Shown: piece after piece, positions 1-8,200 of the stretch | Layout of the letters: each line of letters starts with the position of its first letter | Numbering within the stretch: the stretch's first letter is position 1 | Assembly (NCBI RefSeq): GCF_900099775.1 | Contig: NZ_FMTM01000003.1 | Coordinates: forward strand, 186,001 to 250,000 | Direction: 5' to 3' | Length of the DNA: 64,000 nucleotides | From: Rhizobium mongolense subsp. loessense | GTDB lineage: Bacteria > Pseudomonadota > Alphaproteobacteria > Rhizobiales > Rhizobiaceae | Notes under the pieces: model-generated | Seen by the model: the letters and a program-made list of their open reading frames with translations, nothing else | Told to the model about the DNA's origin: nothing | Database searches by the model: none | Program-made: the position numbers and the translations under genes

Positions 1-954
<954 letters not shown>

Positions 955-975
955 GGCAGTTGGCAGAATTGAAGA

Positions 976-1010
976 AAAGGCCCGTCAGCGATGGCGGGCT
1001 TTTCCCTTTT
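976..1010 (+). terminator. Intrinsic terminator after the aminotransferase gene
   Basis: A GC-rich hairpin (gcccg ... cgggc, about 980-999) is followed by a T-rich run, 25 bases after the aminotransferase stop codon on the same strand. Confidence 0.8.
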
Positions 1011-1041
1011 GATCCGGTCGTTGTCGGTGTGGCTGCATTTG

Positions 1042-1385
1042 ATGCAAGAAAACTGTATCGATCTTCGATCCCAAGAACGGCCGGACTGAGCTTGCCCGTG
1101 AGGTCGAGGACGGGAACACGATTGTCATATCGCGAAACGGCCGTCGGGTCTTCGATCTCGTCCCGCATAAGCAGCGCGGCGGGTGAACCTTGATGCGTCC
1201 GAAGCTTACCTCAAGAGCAAGACATCACGAGGACGCAGATGTTCATCGCCGACGTCTTCGATGGTCCCCGCCAGCGGCGATCCCTTCGATCCGCCTTCTG
1301 CTCGCCCAATGCCCGAGTTGAAGGATTGCAGCTTGTGACAATCGACCGGGCTCTTGCAGGCTATCGGCCGGACCTGACATTCTAA
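1042..1385 (+). pseudogene. Remnant of a Phd/VapB antitoxin - VapC (PIN) toxin locus
   Basis: No single frame is open, but pieces of a toxin-antitoxin pair appear in order. From 1046 to 1183 the second frame reads KKTVSIFDPKNGR, then ELAREVEDGNTIVISRNGRR and VFDLVPHKQRGG, which is a typical Phd/YefM antitoxin N-terminal half. The ATG at 1042 is one base out of frame with it. After a shift, VNLDASEAYLKSK (about 1182-1220) and FIADVFDGP (about 1239-1266) resemble the tail of such antitoxins. A PIN-domain C-terminus follows: GDPFD (1276), RLLLAQ in another frame, then ARVEGLQLVTIDRALAGY ending at TAA 1383-1385. The VapC N-terminus with its first catalytic acidic residues is missing, so both genes are dead. 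Family assignment is by pattern recognition only. Confidence 0.68.
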
Positions 1386-1607
1386 TTCGGTTCTTCGACA
1401 GCCGATGATCTTCCACATCAGGCAGTGCGACTGCGGGCGAATTTGCAGTCTTGTGCATTTAATGGAATACTGCCGATATTGGTCAGCCGGAAGCAATCGC
1501 GGCGTGCCTCGTAATTCTCGCCTTGCCGCGCGCGATGGAACCGGATGCAGTCCGGCGACCTCGGCTGATTGCCGACAGATCGGGTAACGAGAAAAGAGGA
1601 GAGGTGT

Positions 1608-1892
1608 ATGATCAAGGTGGTTTACGAGGTCGTTCCCCATGACGGCGGCTGGGCCTACCGGCTGGGAGAAGTCTATTCCGAAGCGTTCCCGTCGCATGCC
1701 GAAGCGCTGGAGGCAGCCCGCATCGTGGCGGCCGAACAGCAGGTCGGCGGCGATTCCGCCGAGATCAGCTGGCAGGACGAGAAAGGCAAATGGCATGAGG
1801 AATATGCCGAAGGCGGCGACCGGCCGGAGACGGAAGTCGTCGATACCAAATGGAAGGGTGGCGGTTCCGCCGATGTCTCTCCGCGTGCCTGA
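1608..1892 (+). CDS. Small DUF2188-type protein
   Basis: This 94-residue soluble protein opens with MIKVVYEVVPHDGGWAYR, followed by a SHAEALEAARIVAAEQ helix and an acidic, charged tail. The YxVxPxxGGWxV-like opening and the AxxxAxxxA helix are typical of DUF2188, a small fold of unknown function found in many rhizobia. The ATG at 1608 was chosen because agaggagagg lies just upstream; the frame stays open to 1569 but without such a site. It stands alone between the toxin-antitoxin remnant and the convergent kinase gene. No function is claimed. Confidence 0.72.
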   Translation: MIKVVYEVVPHDGGWAYRLGEVYSEAFPSHAEALEAARIVAAEQQVGGDSAEISWQDEKGKWHEEYAEGGDRPETEVVDTKWKGGGSADVSPRA

Positions 1893-2019
1893 GCCGAGCG
1901 CCCGTTCGACGACTTTGTTGATGAAGCCGCTTTTCCGCGGCATTCAAGCGCAGGCTCTTGCGCGTGGCACGATCTGCCGCATGAAGAAAACATCCTCTGA
2001 CCTTTATTGAAGGAAGCCG

Positions 2020-2823
2020 CTAGGCTTGCCGCAACTCCGCCAGAGCGATGCGCGCGACGGCAAGTGGGTTCTCAGCAGACGTATTCATGTTGTCGCCGAG
2101 GAACCAAGCCGCCGACAGGCCGGAATAGGCAGCAATCCATTGCAGCAGCCGTTTGGGCTCCATGCCGGTTTCGGCACAAACGATCCGGAGCTGGCGCTTG
2201 AGGCGCCCCGGCATGCTGATGGCCGGAAGGTCTTCATTGGCGAAAGTATTGGCATAGTCGAAGCCGCGTTCGCCGATCAGGCCCTTCGGGTCGATCGCAA
2301 GCCAACCGTCGTCTTCGAAATCGAGAATGTTGCTGTGGTGAATGTCGCCGTGCAGCACGACCGGATCGCGTGGATCGGAAAGCAGTGTCTCGGCCATAGC
2401 ATTGCATTCGGGAAGGATGCCGCCATAGGTTTTCGCTGCAGGCGCCAGGTATCGGAACCAGCGGCGGAGCGGGATGAGGCCGGGCAGGGGCTTTTGCCGC
2501 GGTGCGTGCAGTCTTTCGACGGTGCGGCAGATGATCCGGCTTGCCTCATCGTCTTCGCCATCCATCGCCATCTTCAGCAGCGAGCGACCGCCCGTCGCCC
2601 GTTCGAGCAGAACAGCTTCGTCATCATGGGCATAAACTTTGGCGGCACCGCCGCCGTCCCACCAGTGCATCAACGCACCGCCGGCTCTTTCGGCCTCGTC
2701 ACGAGACTTCTTGAGCATTGCCGGTTTGCCGTTCCAAAGGACAGGCAGGAGGTGACTGGAATGGGTGATGATCGGTTCGCCGTCCGGCGTCAGCGACCAG
2801 CGGTCGAGATGGGATTCGAACAT
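2020..2823 (-). CDS. APH(6)-type aminoglycoside/hydroxyurea phosphotransferase
   Basis: This 267-residue kinase belongs to the streptomycin 6-phosphotransferase / hydroxyurea phosphotransferase family. Visible are a lysine-containing N-lobe strand (KPAMLKKS), the catalytic loop VVLHGDIHHSNILDF (Brenner-type HGDxxxxN, about residues 154-168) and the Mg-binding LAIDPKGLIGE motif just after it. Length is normal for the family. The real substrate is unknown; chromosomal rhizobial members are often housekeeping kinases and need not give clinical-type resistance. It runs convergent to the DUF2188 gene. Confidence 0.82.
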   Translation of the reverse strand: MFESHLDRWSLTPDGEPIITHSSHLLPVLWNGKPAMLKKSRDEAERAGGALMHWWDGGGAAKVYAHDDEAVLLERATGGRSLLKMAMDGEDDEASRIICRTVERLHAPRQKPLPGLIPLRRWFRYLAPAAKTYGGILPECNAMAETLLSDPRDPVVLHGDIHHSNILDFEDDGWLAIDPKGLIGERGFDYANTFANEDLPAISMPGRLKRQLRIVCAETGMEPKRLLQWIAAYSGLSAAWFLGDNMNTSAENPLAVARIALAELRQA

Positions 2824-2847
2824 GGCCGCATTCTAACGGCAGCAGCT

Positions 2848-2880
2848 GAAAAAGAAATCCCGCGCAAGGCGGGATTTCAT
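2848..2880 (-). terminator. Intrinsic terminator of the Old Yellow Enzyme gene
   Basis: Read on the minus strand, a perfect hairpin with arms aaatcccgc and gcgggattt is followed by a run of T. It lies 15 bases after the stop of the ene-reductase gene. Confidence 0.8.
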
Positions 2881-2894
2881 CCAGTACGTCTGAG

Positions 2895-4019
2895 TCAGGC
2901 GACCTTTTCGAGCAGCGGATAGTCAATGTAACCCTTTGCCCCGCCGCCATAGAAGGTGGCCTGGTCCGGCGTGTTCACCGGCAGGTTCTTTTGCAGGCGT
3001 TCGACCAGATCCGGATTGGCGATGAACGGCTTGCCGAAGGCGACCAGGTCAGCGCGGCCGCTTTCGACGGCATCGATTGCCATCTGACGGTCGTAGCCGT
3101 TGTTGACCATCCAGTTTGCATGGCCGCCAGCCTTTTCATAAGCCTGGCGCAGATCCTTGTAATCGAAGGGTGGATTTGTCCCCTGCGTGTAGTCGCGTTT
3201 GCCGCCCGTCTGGCCCTCGATAACGTGGACATAGGCGAGGTCATATCCAGCTAGGCCTTCGACGACATAGGTGAAAAGCGCCTGCGGATCCGAATCATAG
3301 CTTTCGCCCGAGGGTGTGACAGGCGAGATACGGATCGCCGTGCGGCCGGCACCGATTTCCCGGGTCACGGCATGGACCACCTCGAAGGTGAAGCGAGCGC
3401 GGTTTTCGATCGAGCCGCCATACTGGTCGGTGCGGTCGTTGACGCCATCGCGCAGGAATTGGTCGAGCAGGTAGCCGTTTGCGCCGTGGATTTCGACGCC
3501 GTCGAAACCTGCGTCGATCGCAGCGCGCGCTGCCCTGCGATAATCCTCGATGATGCCGGGAATTTCAGATGTCTCGAGCGCCCGCGGCTCGGAGGTCTCC
3601 GCGAAGCTGCCGGTACCATCGGCATTGACCAGATAGGTCTTCGCCGCCGCGACTTTATTGGTTGAAGAGACCGGCTTGCCGCCATTCGGCTGTAGCGTGG
3701 TGTGCGAGATGCGGCCGACATGCCACATCTGTACGACGATTTTGCCGCCGCCTGCATGCACGGCATCCGTCACGCGCTTCCAGCCATCGAGAGCTTCCTT
3801 CTTGTAGAGGCCGGGAACGTCGGCGTAACCTTGGCCCTGGTGTGTGATGGCCGTTGCCTCGGTGATGATGAGACCGGCTGTGGCACGCTGGCGATAATAT
3901 TCGACGTTCAGATCGTTCGGGATTGCGCCGGGCGAGCGGTTGCGGGTCAGAGGCGCCATGACGATGCGGTTCCTGACGGCAATGTCGCCAATCTGCGCGG
4001 GTTCGAAAAGCTTGTTCAT
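2895..4019 (-). CDS. Old Yellow Enzyme family alkene reductase (NemA/XenB-like)
   Basis: This 374-residue FMN-dependent ene-reductase would use NAD(P)H to reduce activated C=C bonds, nitro groups or N-ethylmaleimide. The N-terminus MNKLFEPAQIGDI and NRIVMAPLTRNRS are diagnostic for the TIM-barrel OYE fold. The substrate-binding His/Asn pair is in EIHGANGYLLDQFL, followed by DRTDQYGGSIENR. The start at 4019 is preceded by aaggac; the frame extends 17 codons upstream without a site. An ArsR-type regulator is encoded upstream on the same strand. Redox-active electrophile detoxification is a reasonable inference. Confidence 0.9.
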   Translation of the reverse strand: MNKLFEPAQIGDIAVRNRIVMAPLTRNRSPGAIPNDLNVEYYRQRATAGLIITEATAITHQGQGYADVPGLYKKEALDGWKRVTDAVHAGGGKIVVQMWHVGRISHTTLQPNGGKPVSSTNKVAAAKTYLVNADGTGSFAETSEPRALETSEIPGIIEDYRRAARAAIDAGFDGVEIHGANGYLLDQFLRDGVNDRTDQYGGSIENRARFTFEVVHAVTREIGAGRTAIRISPVTPSGESYDSDPQALFTYVVEGLAGYDLAYVHVIEGQTGGKRDYTQGTNPPFDYKDLRQAYEKAGGHANWMVNNGYDRQMAIDAVESGRADLVAFGKPFIANPDLVERLQKNLPVNTPDQATFYGGGAKGYIDYPLLEKVA

Positions 4020-4115
4020 GGAAGTCCTTTCCTGTTCTGGCGGGAGGATCACTCCGCCATGGCGGGGCAACTCGACCCGGCGGAGAGATAGGCAAGTGCG
4101 GTGGCGCTGAGGCTG

Positions 4116-4409
4116 CTACAGATCTTGGCTTAGTTGCTTGAGGAAGGCAGCGATCGTTTCTTCGTTGCGCTTGTAGAAAACCCATTGGCCGACGCGCCTG
4201 GTCGTGACGAGGCCGGCGCGGCTCAATGTTGCAAGATGAGCGGATACGGTCGATTGCGAAAGGCCGCAGCGCTCGAACTGGCTGGCGCAGACACCCATTT
4301 CCAAAGGGTGCTCCTGGGAGGAGAAGTGCTCCTTCGGATCCTTCAGCCAGTTGAGGATTTCCACCCGCATCGGGTGGGAAAGCGCTTTCAGGATTTCATC
4401 TCTGTCCAT
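4116..4409 (-). CDS. ArsR-family winged-helix repressor
   Basis: This 97-residue protein has the compact winged-helix layout of ArsR/SmtB regulators: LSHPMRVEILNWL (helix 1-2), CGLSQSTVSAHLATLSRAGL (recognition helix, about residues 49-68) and the wing VTTRRVGQWVFYKRN. Two cysteines (in GVCASQFERCGL) sit just before the recognition helix and could sense thiol-reactive compounds; that is inference. It lies 96 bases upstream of the OYE gene on the same strand, a common pairing in which the regulator controls an electrophile-detoxifying reductase. Confidence 0.85.
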   Translation of the reverse strand: MDRDEILKALSHPMRVEILNWLKDPKEHFSSQEHPLEMGVCASQFERCGLSQSTVSAHLATLSRAGLVTTRRVGQWVFYKRNEETIAAFLKQLSQDL

Positions 4410-4524
4410 CGTCTCGTGCCGAACTATAAATCAGGTTTTATCGATATATGAATCGCTTCAGCTCGATATGCAAATCACGAGGGCGTGAGCTGTGCGGTTT
4501 TGATAGCCTGCCTAAATTTCAAGC

Positions 4525-4641
4525 AAAAAAAGAGGGCCGCCGAACGTTCGGGGCCCTTTAAGGTGTGAAGGTCAAAAAACCTCCAGAGGGGAACAGCTAA
4601 TGCGGTGGCACTGGGAGAGAACCACCAAAGTGCATCAGCTA
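4525..4641 (-). ncRNA. abcR2: AbcR-type small RNA, downstream copy
   Basis: This is the second of two near-identical tandem minus-strand sRNA genes. It ends at a strong terminator (agggcc ... ggccct hairpin with a nested ccga/tcgg stem, then seven T). The transcript has two single-stranded pyrimidine motifs that could mask ribosome-binding sites: CTCCCAGTG and TTCCCCTCTGGAGG. The start is placed about 7 bases after the -10 CCATAT, giving about 117 nt. Homology to the Hfq-binding AbcR/alpha-r15 family, which represses ABC-transporter mRNAs, is inferred from structure, tandem layout and the neighbouring lsrB/vtlR gene. The numbering of the two copies is arbitrary. Confidence 0.82.
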
Positions 4642-4647
4642 CGTGCG

Positions 4648-4701
4648 ATATGGTGCTTTCTTGGGCAGCTTTCAATGCATTATTATGCATGTCTGCCATG
4701 C
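4648..4701 (-). promoter_or_regulatory. Promoter and conserved upstream dyad of the downstream AbcR copy
   Basis: On the minus strand, -35 TTGAAA (4670-4675) and -10 CCATAT (4648-4653) are 16 bases apart. A dyad GCATG-N5-CATGC lies at 4687-4701, centred about 53 bases before the inferred start. The same dyad at the same distance precedes the other copy, which suggests a LysR-type activator site. Confidence 0.6.
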
Positions 4702-4738
4702 GTTGCACAAATTATGTTGCAATGCAGCGATTCTGGGC

Positions 4739-4855
4739 AAAAAAAGAGGGCCGCCGAAAGTTCGGGGCCCTTTAAGGTGTGAAGGTCAAAAACCTCCAGA
4801 GGGGAACAGCTAATGCGGTGGAACTGGGAGGAAAAGCCACCGTGTGCATCAGCTG
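4739..4855 (-). ncRNA. abcR1: AbcR-type small RNA, upstream copy
   Basis: This is the first of the tandem pair, reading away from lsrB. It is nearly identical to the other copy from the terminator through the TTCCCCTCTGGAGG motif and differs mainly around the first pyrimidine loop, here TCCTCCCAGTTCC, a slightly longer anti-Shine-Dalgarno sequence. The terminator at 4739-4773 has the same stem with an AACTT loop. The predicted length is about 117 nt. Two near-copies with different loops fit the known arrangement of AbcR1/AbcR2 beside lsrB/vtlR in Rhizobiaceae. The function as a post-transcriptional repressor of nutrient importers is from the family. Confidence 0.84.
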
Positions 4856-4861
4856 AGTGCG

Positions 4862-4915
4862 ATATGGTGTTTAATTGAGCAAACGGCAACCCTCTTTTGT
4901 GCATGCCAGTCATGC
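4862..4915 (-). promoter_or_regulatory. Promoter and conserved upstream dyad of the upstream AbcR copy
   Basis: On the minus strand, -35 TTGCCG (4884-4889) and -10 CCATAT (4862-4867) are 16 bases apart. A GCATG-N5-CATGC dyad at 4901-4915 sits in the classic LysR activator position just upstream of -35. It lies between the promoter and the end of lsrB. Confidence 0.6.
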
Positions 4916-4956
4916 GTTGGTTGCATGGTCAGCATTTTAGTGAACAAAAACGGGAA

Positions 4957-5853
4957 TCAGAAGTTCCAGTTTCTCGCCTTGCTGACGATAAAATCGCGGA
5001 ATGCCTTCAGCTTTGCGGCATTCTTGATTTCATCCGGATAGCAGAAATAGGTGTCAAACGAGGGCACGTCGGCGTTGATCGCCAGCTGGATGAGGCCCGG
5101 ATCGCGTCCGACGATGTAATCCGGCATGCAGGCGACGCCGATGCCAAGCAGGCAGGCGCGCTTGATCGAGGTCTGGCTGTTGATCTGCAGATGTGGAATC
5201 CGCTTGTTGTCCGAGGAGCGGCCAGCAATCTCCAGCCAGTTTACGTCCAGCAGATAGCTGGGGGCGGGCTCACCGAAGGTAATGATGCGGTGATTGTCCA
5301 GGTCCTCGACCGACTGAGGCTCTCCGTAGCGGTTAATGTAGGAGGGGGCGGCATACACGTGCATATGCACGGTGAAGAGCTTGCGCTGAATGAGATCGGA
5401 CTGCTGCGGTTGGCGCAGGCGGATGGCGCAGTCTGCATGACGCATGTTCACGTCCAGCTCCTCGTTGTCGAGGATGAGCTGGATCTGGACGTCCGGATAG
5501 AGCTGCATGAACTCCTGGATCTTGTCCGTCAGCCAGCCCTGGCCGAGGCCGACGGTAGTGGTCACCCGCAGCTTGCCGCTGGGCGTTTCCGTCGTTTCCG
5601 TGAGCTGCATCTTCACAGTTTCGAGCTTCAGCAGCACGTCATGGGCGGTGCGATAGAGCAGTTCGCCCTGTTCCGTCAGGATCAGGCCGCGGGCATGGCG
5701 ATGGAAGAGTTTGGTGCCGACGTCCTGCTCCAGCGCGCTCACCTGGCGGCTGATCGCGGATTGGGAGAGATGCAGTTTGTCGGCCGCATGCGTGAACGAT
5801 CCGGCCTCGGCAGCCGCGTGAAAAATACGCAGCTTGTCCCAATCCAATGGCAT
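4957..5853 (-). CDS. lsrB: LysR-type regulator LsrB/VtlR
   Basis: This 298-residue LysR-family regulator has an N-terminal winged helix (residues 4-63; AGSFTHAADKLHLSQSAISR) followed by the effector-binding domain. Cysteines are at about 142, 234, 242 and 271. S. meliloti LsrB is reported to be redox-sensitive through cysteines, and positions 142 and 234 plausibly match two of those. The start at 5853 (MPLDWDKLRIF) fits the family; an in-frame ATG at 5868 is possible. It follows trxB by 23 bases on the same strand, so the two are probably co-transcribed. The orthologue VtlR activates an AbcR sRNA in Brucella and Agrobacterium, and two AbcR-type genes lie immediately downstream here. Confidence 0.88.
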   Translation of the reverse strand: MPLDWDKLRIFHAAAEAGSFTHAADKLHLSQSAISRQVSALEQDVGTKLFHRHARGLILTEQGELLYRTAHDVLLKLETVKMQLTETTETPSGKLRVTTTVGLGQGWLTDKIQEFMQLYPDVQIQLILDNEELDVNMRHADCAIRLRQPQQSDLIQRKLFTVHMHVYAAPSYINRYGEPQSVEDLDNHRIITFGEPAPSYLLDVNWLEIAGRSSDNKRIPHLQINSQTSIKRACLLGIGVACMPDYIVGRDPGLIQLAINADVPSFDTYFCYPDEIKNAAKLKAFRDFIVSKARNWNF

Positions 5854-5876
5854 CCCCCCACCCCTCATAGCCGATC

Positions 5877-6851
5877 CTACTCCGCGGCCACGGCGACGGG
5901 CATGTGGCCCGTGAGATAACGCTCGGCTTCGAGGGCGGCCATGCATCCCATGCCGGCGGCGGTGACTGCCTGCCGGAAGGTGTCGTCCGTCACGTCACCC
6001 GCAGCATAGATCCCTTCTATGCTGGTTGCGGTCGAATCCGGAGCGGTCCAGAGATAGCCGTTGTCCTTGAGCTTGAGCTTGCCCTTGAAAAGTTCGGTTG
6101 CCGGCGCATGGCCGATCGCCACGAAGACGCCGTCGACCGAAACGTCGCTGATGGCGCCGGTGCGGGTATCGCGCAAGCGCGCGCCGGTAACGGAAGGTGG
6201 CATCGGCGGTTTCGCCAGCGTGCCGGTGATTTCGGCGACTTCGGTGTTCCAGAGAACCGTCACATTCTCCTTCGAGAAGAGGCGCTCCTGCAGGATCTTT
6301 TCGGCGCGGAACGCATCGCGGCGATGCACGACAGTCACCGACTTCGCGATATTGGAAAGATAAAGGGCTTCCTCCACGGCGCTGTTACCGCCGCCAACGA
6401 CGATGACGTCCTTGTTGCGATAGAAGAAGCCATCGCAGGTGGCGCAGGCTGAAACGCCAAAGCCCTGGAAATGCTGTTCGCTTTCGATGCCGAGCCATTT
6501 TGCCTTGGCGCCGGTCGCGATGATCAGTGTATCGGCGGTCCAAACCTGGCCGCTGTCGGTGCGGGCCACGAAGGGCCGCTGGTTCATCTCGACCTCGGTT
6601 ACGATATCGCTGACGATCTCTGCGCCGACATGCTTGGCCTGCTGCAGCATCTGGTCCATCAGCCACGGCCCCTGGATCGGGTCGGCAAAGCCCGGATAGT
6701 TCTCGACATCCGTCGTGATCATCAATTGCCCGCCTTGCTCCATCCCGGCGATCAGCACCGGCTTCAGCATCGCGCGTGCCGCATAGACTGCGGCCGTATA
6801 GCCCGCGGGACCGGAGCCGATGATGAGAACTTTAGTGTGTCGGGCAGTCAT
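5877..6851 (-). CDS. trxB: Thioredoxin reductase
   Basis: This 324-residue cytosolic flavoprotein transfers electrons from NADPH to thioredoxin. The FAD-binding GSGPAGYTAAVYAARA segment is at the N-terminus, the redox-active CATC disulfide is in SACATCDGFFYRNK (about residues 135-148), the NADPH-binding GGGNSAVEEALYLS follows, and the C-terminal GIYAAGDVTD segment binds FAD. Length is typical. It is the first gene of a probable trxB-lsrB unit, which pairs a thiol-redox enzyme with a redox-responsive regulator. Confidence 0.96.
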   Translation of the reverse strand: MTARHTKVLIIGSGPAGYTAAVYAARAMLKPVLIAGMEQGGQLMITTDVENYPGFADPIQGPWLMDQMLQQAKHVGAEIVSDIVTEVEMNQRPFVARTDSGQVWTADTLIIATGAKAKWLGIESEQHFQGFGVSACATCDGFFYRNKDVIVVGGGNSAVEEALYLSNIAKSVTVVHRRDAFRAEKILQERLFSKENVTVLWNTEVAEITGTLAKPPMPPSVTGARLRDTRTGAISDVSVDGVFVAIGHAPATELFKGKLKLKDNGYLWTAPDSTATSIEGIYAAGDVTDDTFRQAVTAAGMGCMAALEAERYLTGHMPVAVAAE

Positions 6852-6932
6852 GGTCCGGATCCTTTGTGGCAGGCGTTCTGTGGAAGCACCGTGCGAGATA
6901 TCGTAATAAACGCTTCTGTATAGTCTAGGGAT

Positions 6933-7630
6933 GAACCAAGCTAGCTTTCAAGGGGACAGCATGGAATACGCACAAGTGCTTACGCTATTATCACGGGCTA
7001 TCCGCAGATGTTTTTGTTGGTTCGACCCCGACGCCCTCGTTTTCGCTGGCTGATGCTGTTATCGACCATTTCATCCACACCGCTACAACAGAGAGCCAGT
7101 AATGGGCAAGCGCCGATCACCATTTCCGTTGAAGGATCCGCGAGCGAGTACCAAAAGATATTGAAAACAGTATCTGATGAAAGGCGATATCAATTTTGTC
7201 TATGATGGATCTCTGACCTATCCTTCTACCGGCCAACCAGTCGAGCCCGGCTTAATATCCGAGATTTGGGCGCCGGATCAGATGAAGAAGTCTTAGGGAT
7301 CAAGGTGCATACAGGGCCGCTTTCGGGCTATCTCTGCCTCGCTAGGGGCTTGCTATTGCCGAGGTCACTGCATCTCGGCGGCAACACGATTATAAAGCAA
7401 GGCCGTTCGGTAGACGCTTAACGAGGACGATGTATGGATTGGCGCGGGTGCCCAGATACTGTGTGGTTTGCACCTATCAAGGGCTTCATCACAGGCGTGC
7501 ATGCCCTCGTCAAGGGCAAGTTCGAACCTCAACTGAATATAGGTTGGCAGCTAGGCGCGGTGTTTGAAGTTGTCGCGGGCAATAATAGGAAGCGGCCTGC
7601 AAACGGCCGATCGAAAAAGAAACAGGAAGC
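6933..7630 (+). pseudogene. Decayed stretch with a hexapeptide acetyltransferase-like fragment
   Basis: About 780 bases between trxB and lrp contain no intact gene and are poorer in GC than their surroundings. Fragments of coding-like sequence switch frame: GQAPITISVEGSASEYQKI (about 7102-7160), then FVYDGSLTYPSTGQPVEPG (about 7194-7250) in another frame. Near 7424-7460, EDDVWIGAGAQI is characteristic of left-handed beta-helix (hexapeptide repeat) acyltransferases of the CatB/Vat/NodL type, but the frame then breaks. In S. meliloti, as I recall, lpsCDE lie near here, between lrp and lpsB, so this neighbourhood varies between species. The first half is not recognised. Confidence 0.4.
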
Positions 7631-7636
7631 TCTACC

Positions 7637-8107
7637 ATGGTGATGCGCGTCGAACTCGATGCAATAGATATGAAGATTCTGCGCGAGCTCCAGAATGATG
7701 GCCGGATGACGAATGTCGAACTTGCAGAGCGGGTCGGTATATCGGCGCCACCCTGTCTCAGGCGGGTGCGTAAGCTGGAAGAATCCGGCTTCATCCGTGG
7801 CTATCGGGCGCTTTTGAATGCGCCGGCGCTCGGTTATGATCTCGTGGCCTTCTGTATGGTCGGTCTGAAACATCAGTCGGATGCCAATCTCAAGGCATTT
7901 GCGAAACAGACGGCCAATTGGCCGCTCGTGCGAGAGGCCTGGATGGTGTCGGGCGAATCCGATTTTCTCTTGCAGTGCGTCGCTGAGAACCTTGCGGGCT
8001 TTCAGGATTTCGTGATCGAAGAGCTCACGGCCACGGAGAATGTGGATACCGTGCGGACGATGTTGACCATCCGACAGGTAAAGGATGTCTCTCTGGTAGA
8101 CATTTAG
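7637..8107 (+). CDS. lrp: Lrp/AsnC-family transcriptional regulator
   Basis: This 156-residue protein has an N-terminal helix-turn-helix (LDAIDMKILRELQNDGRM, then NVELAERVGISAPPCLRRV) and a C-terminal RAM effector-binding domain (GYDLVAFCMVGL through VDTVRTMLTIRQVKD). Lrp-family proteins sense amino acids and act as octameric or dimeric global or local regulators. The ATG at 7637 follows aggaag; the second methionine two codons later is possible. It is divergent from trxB and convergent with lpcC. Its targets are not evident from the window. Confidence 0.88.
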   Translation: MVMRVELDAIDMKILRELQNDGRMTNVELAERVGISAPPCLRRVRKLEESGFIRGYRALLNAPALGYDLVAFCMVGLKHQSDANLKAFAKQTANWPLVREAWMVSGESDFLLQCVAENLAGFQDFVIEELTATENVDTVRTMLTIRQVKDVSLVDI

Positions 8108-8200
8108 ACAGACTGGCGCGCGGTATCTCCGATTATCGATGCGGTCGCCAGTGCCCATCTCGAACGTTTCAAGGCGCAGCCCTAACCAAGAGAATTGACG

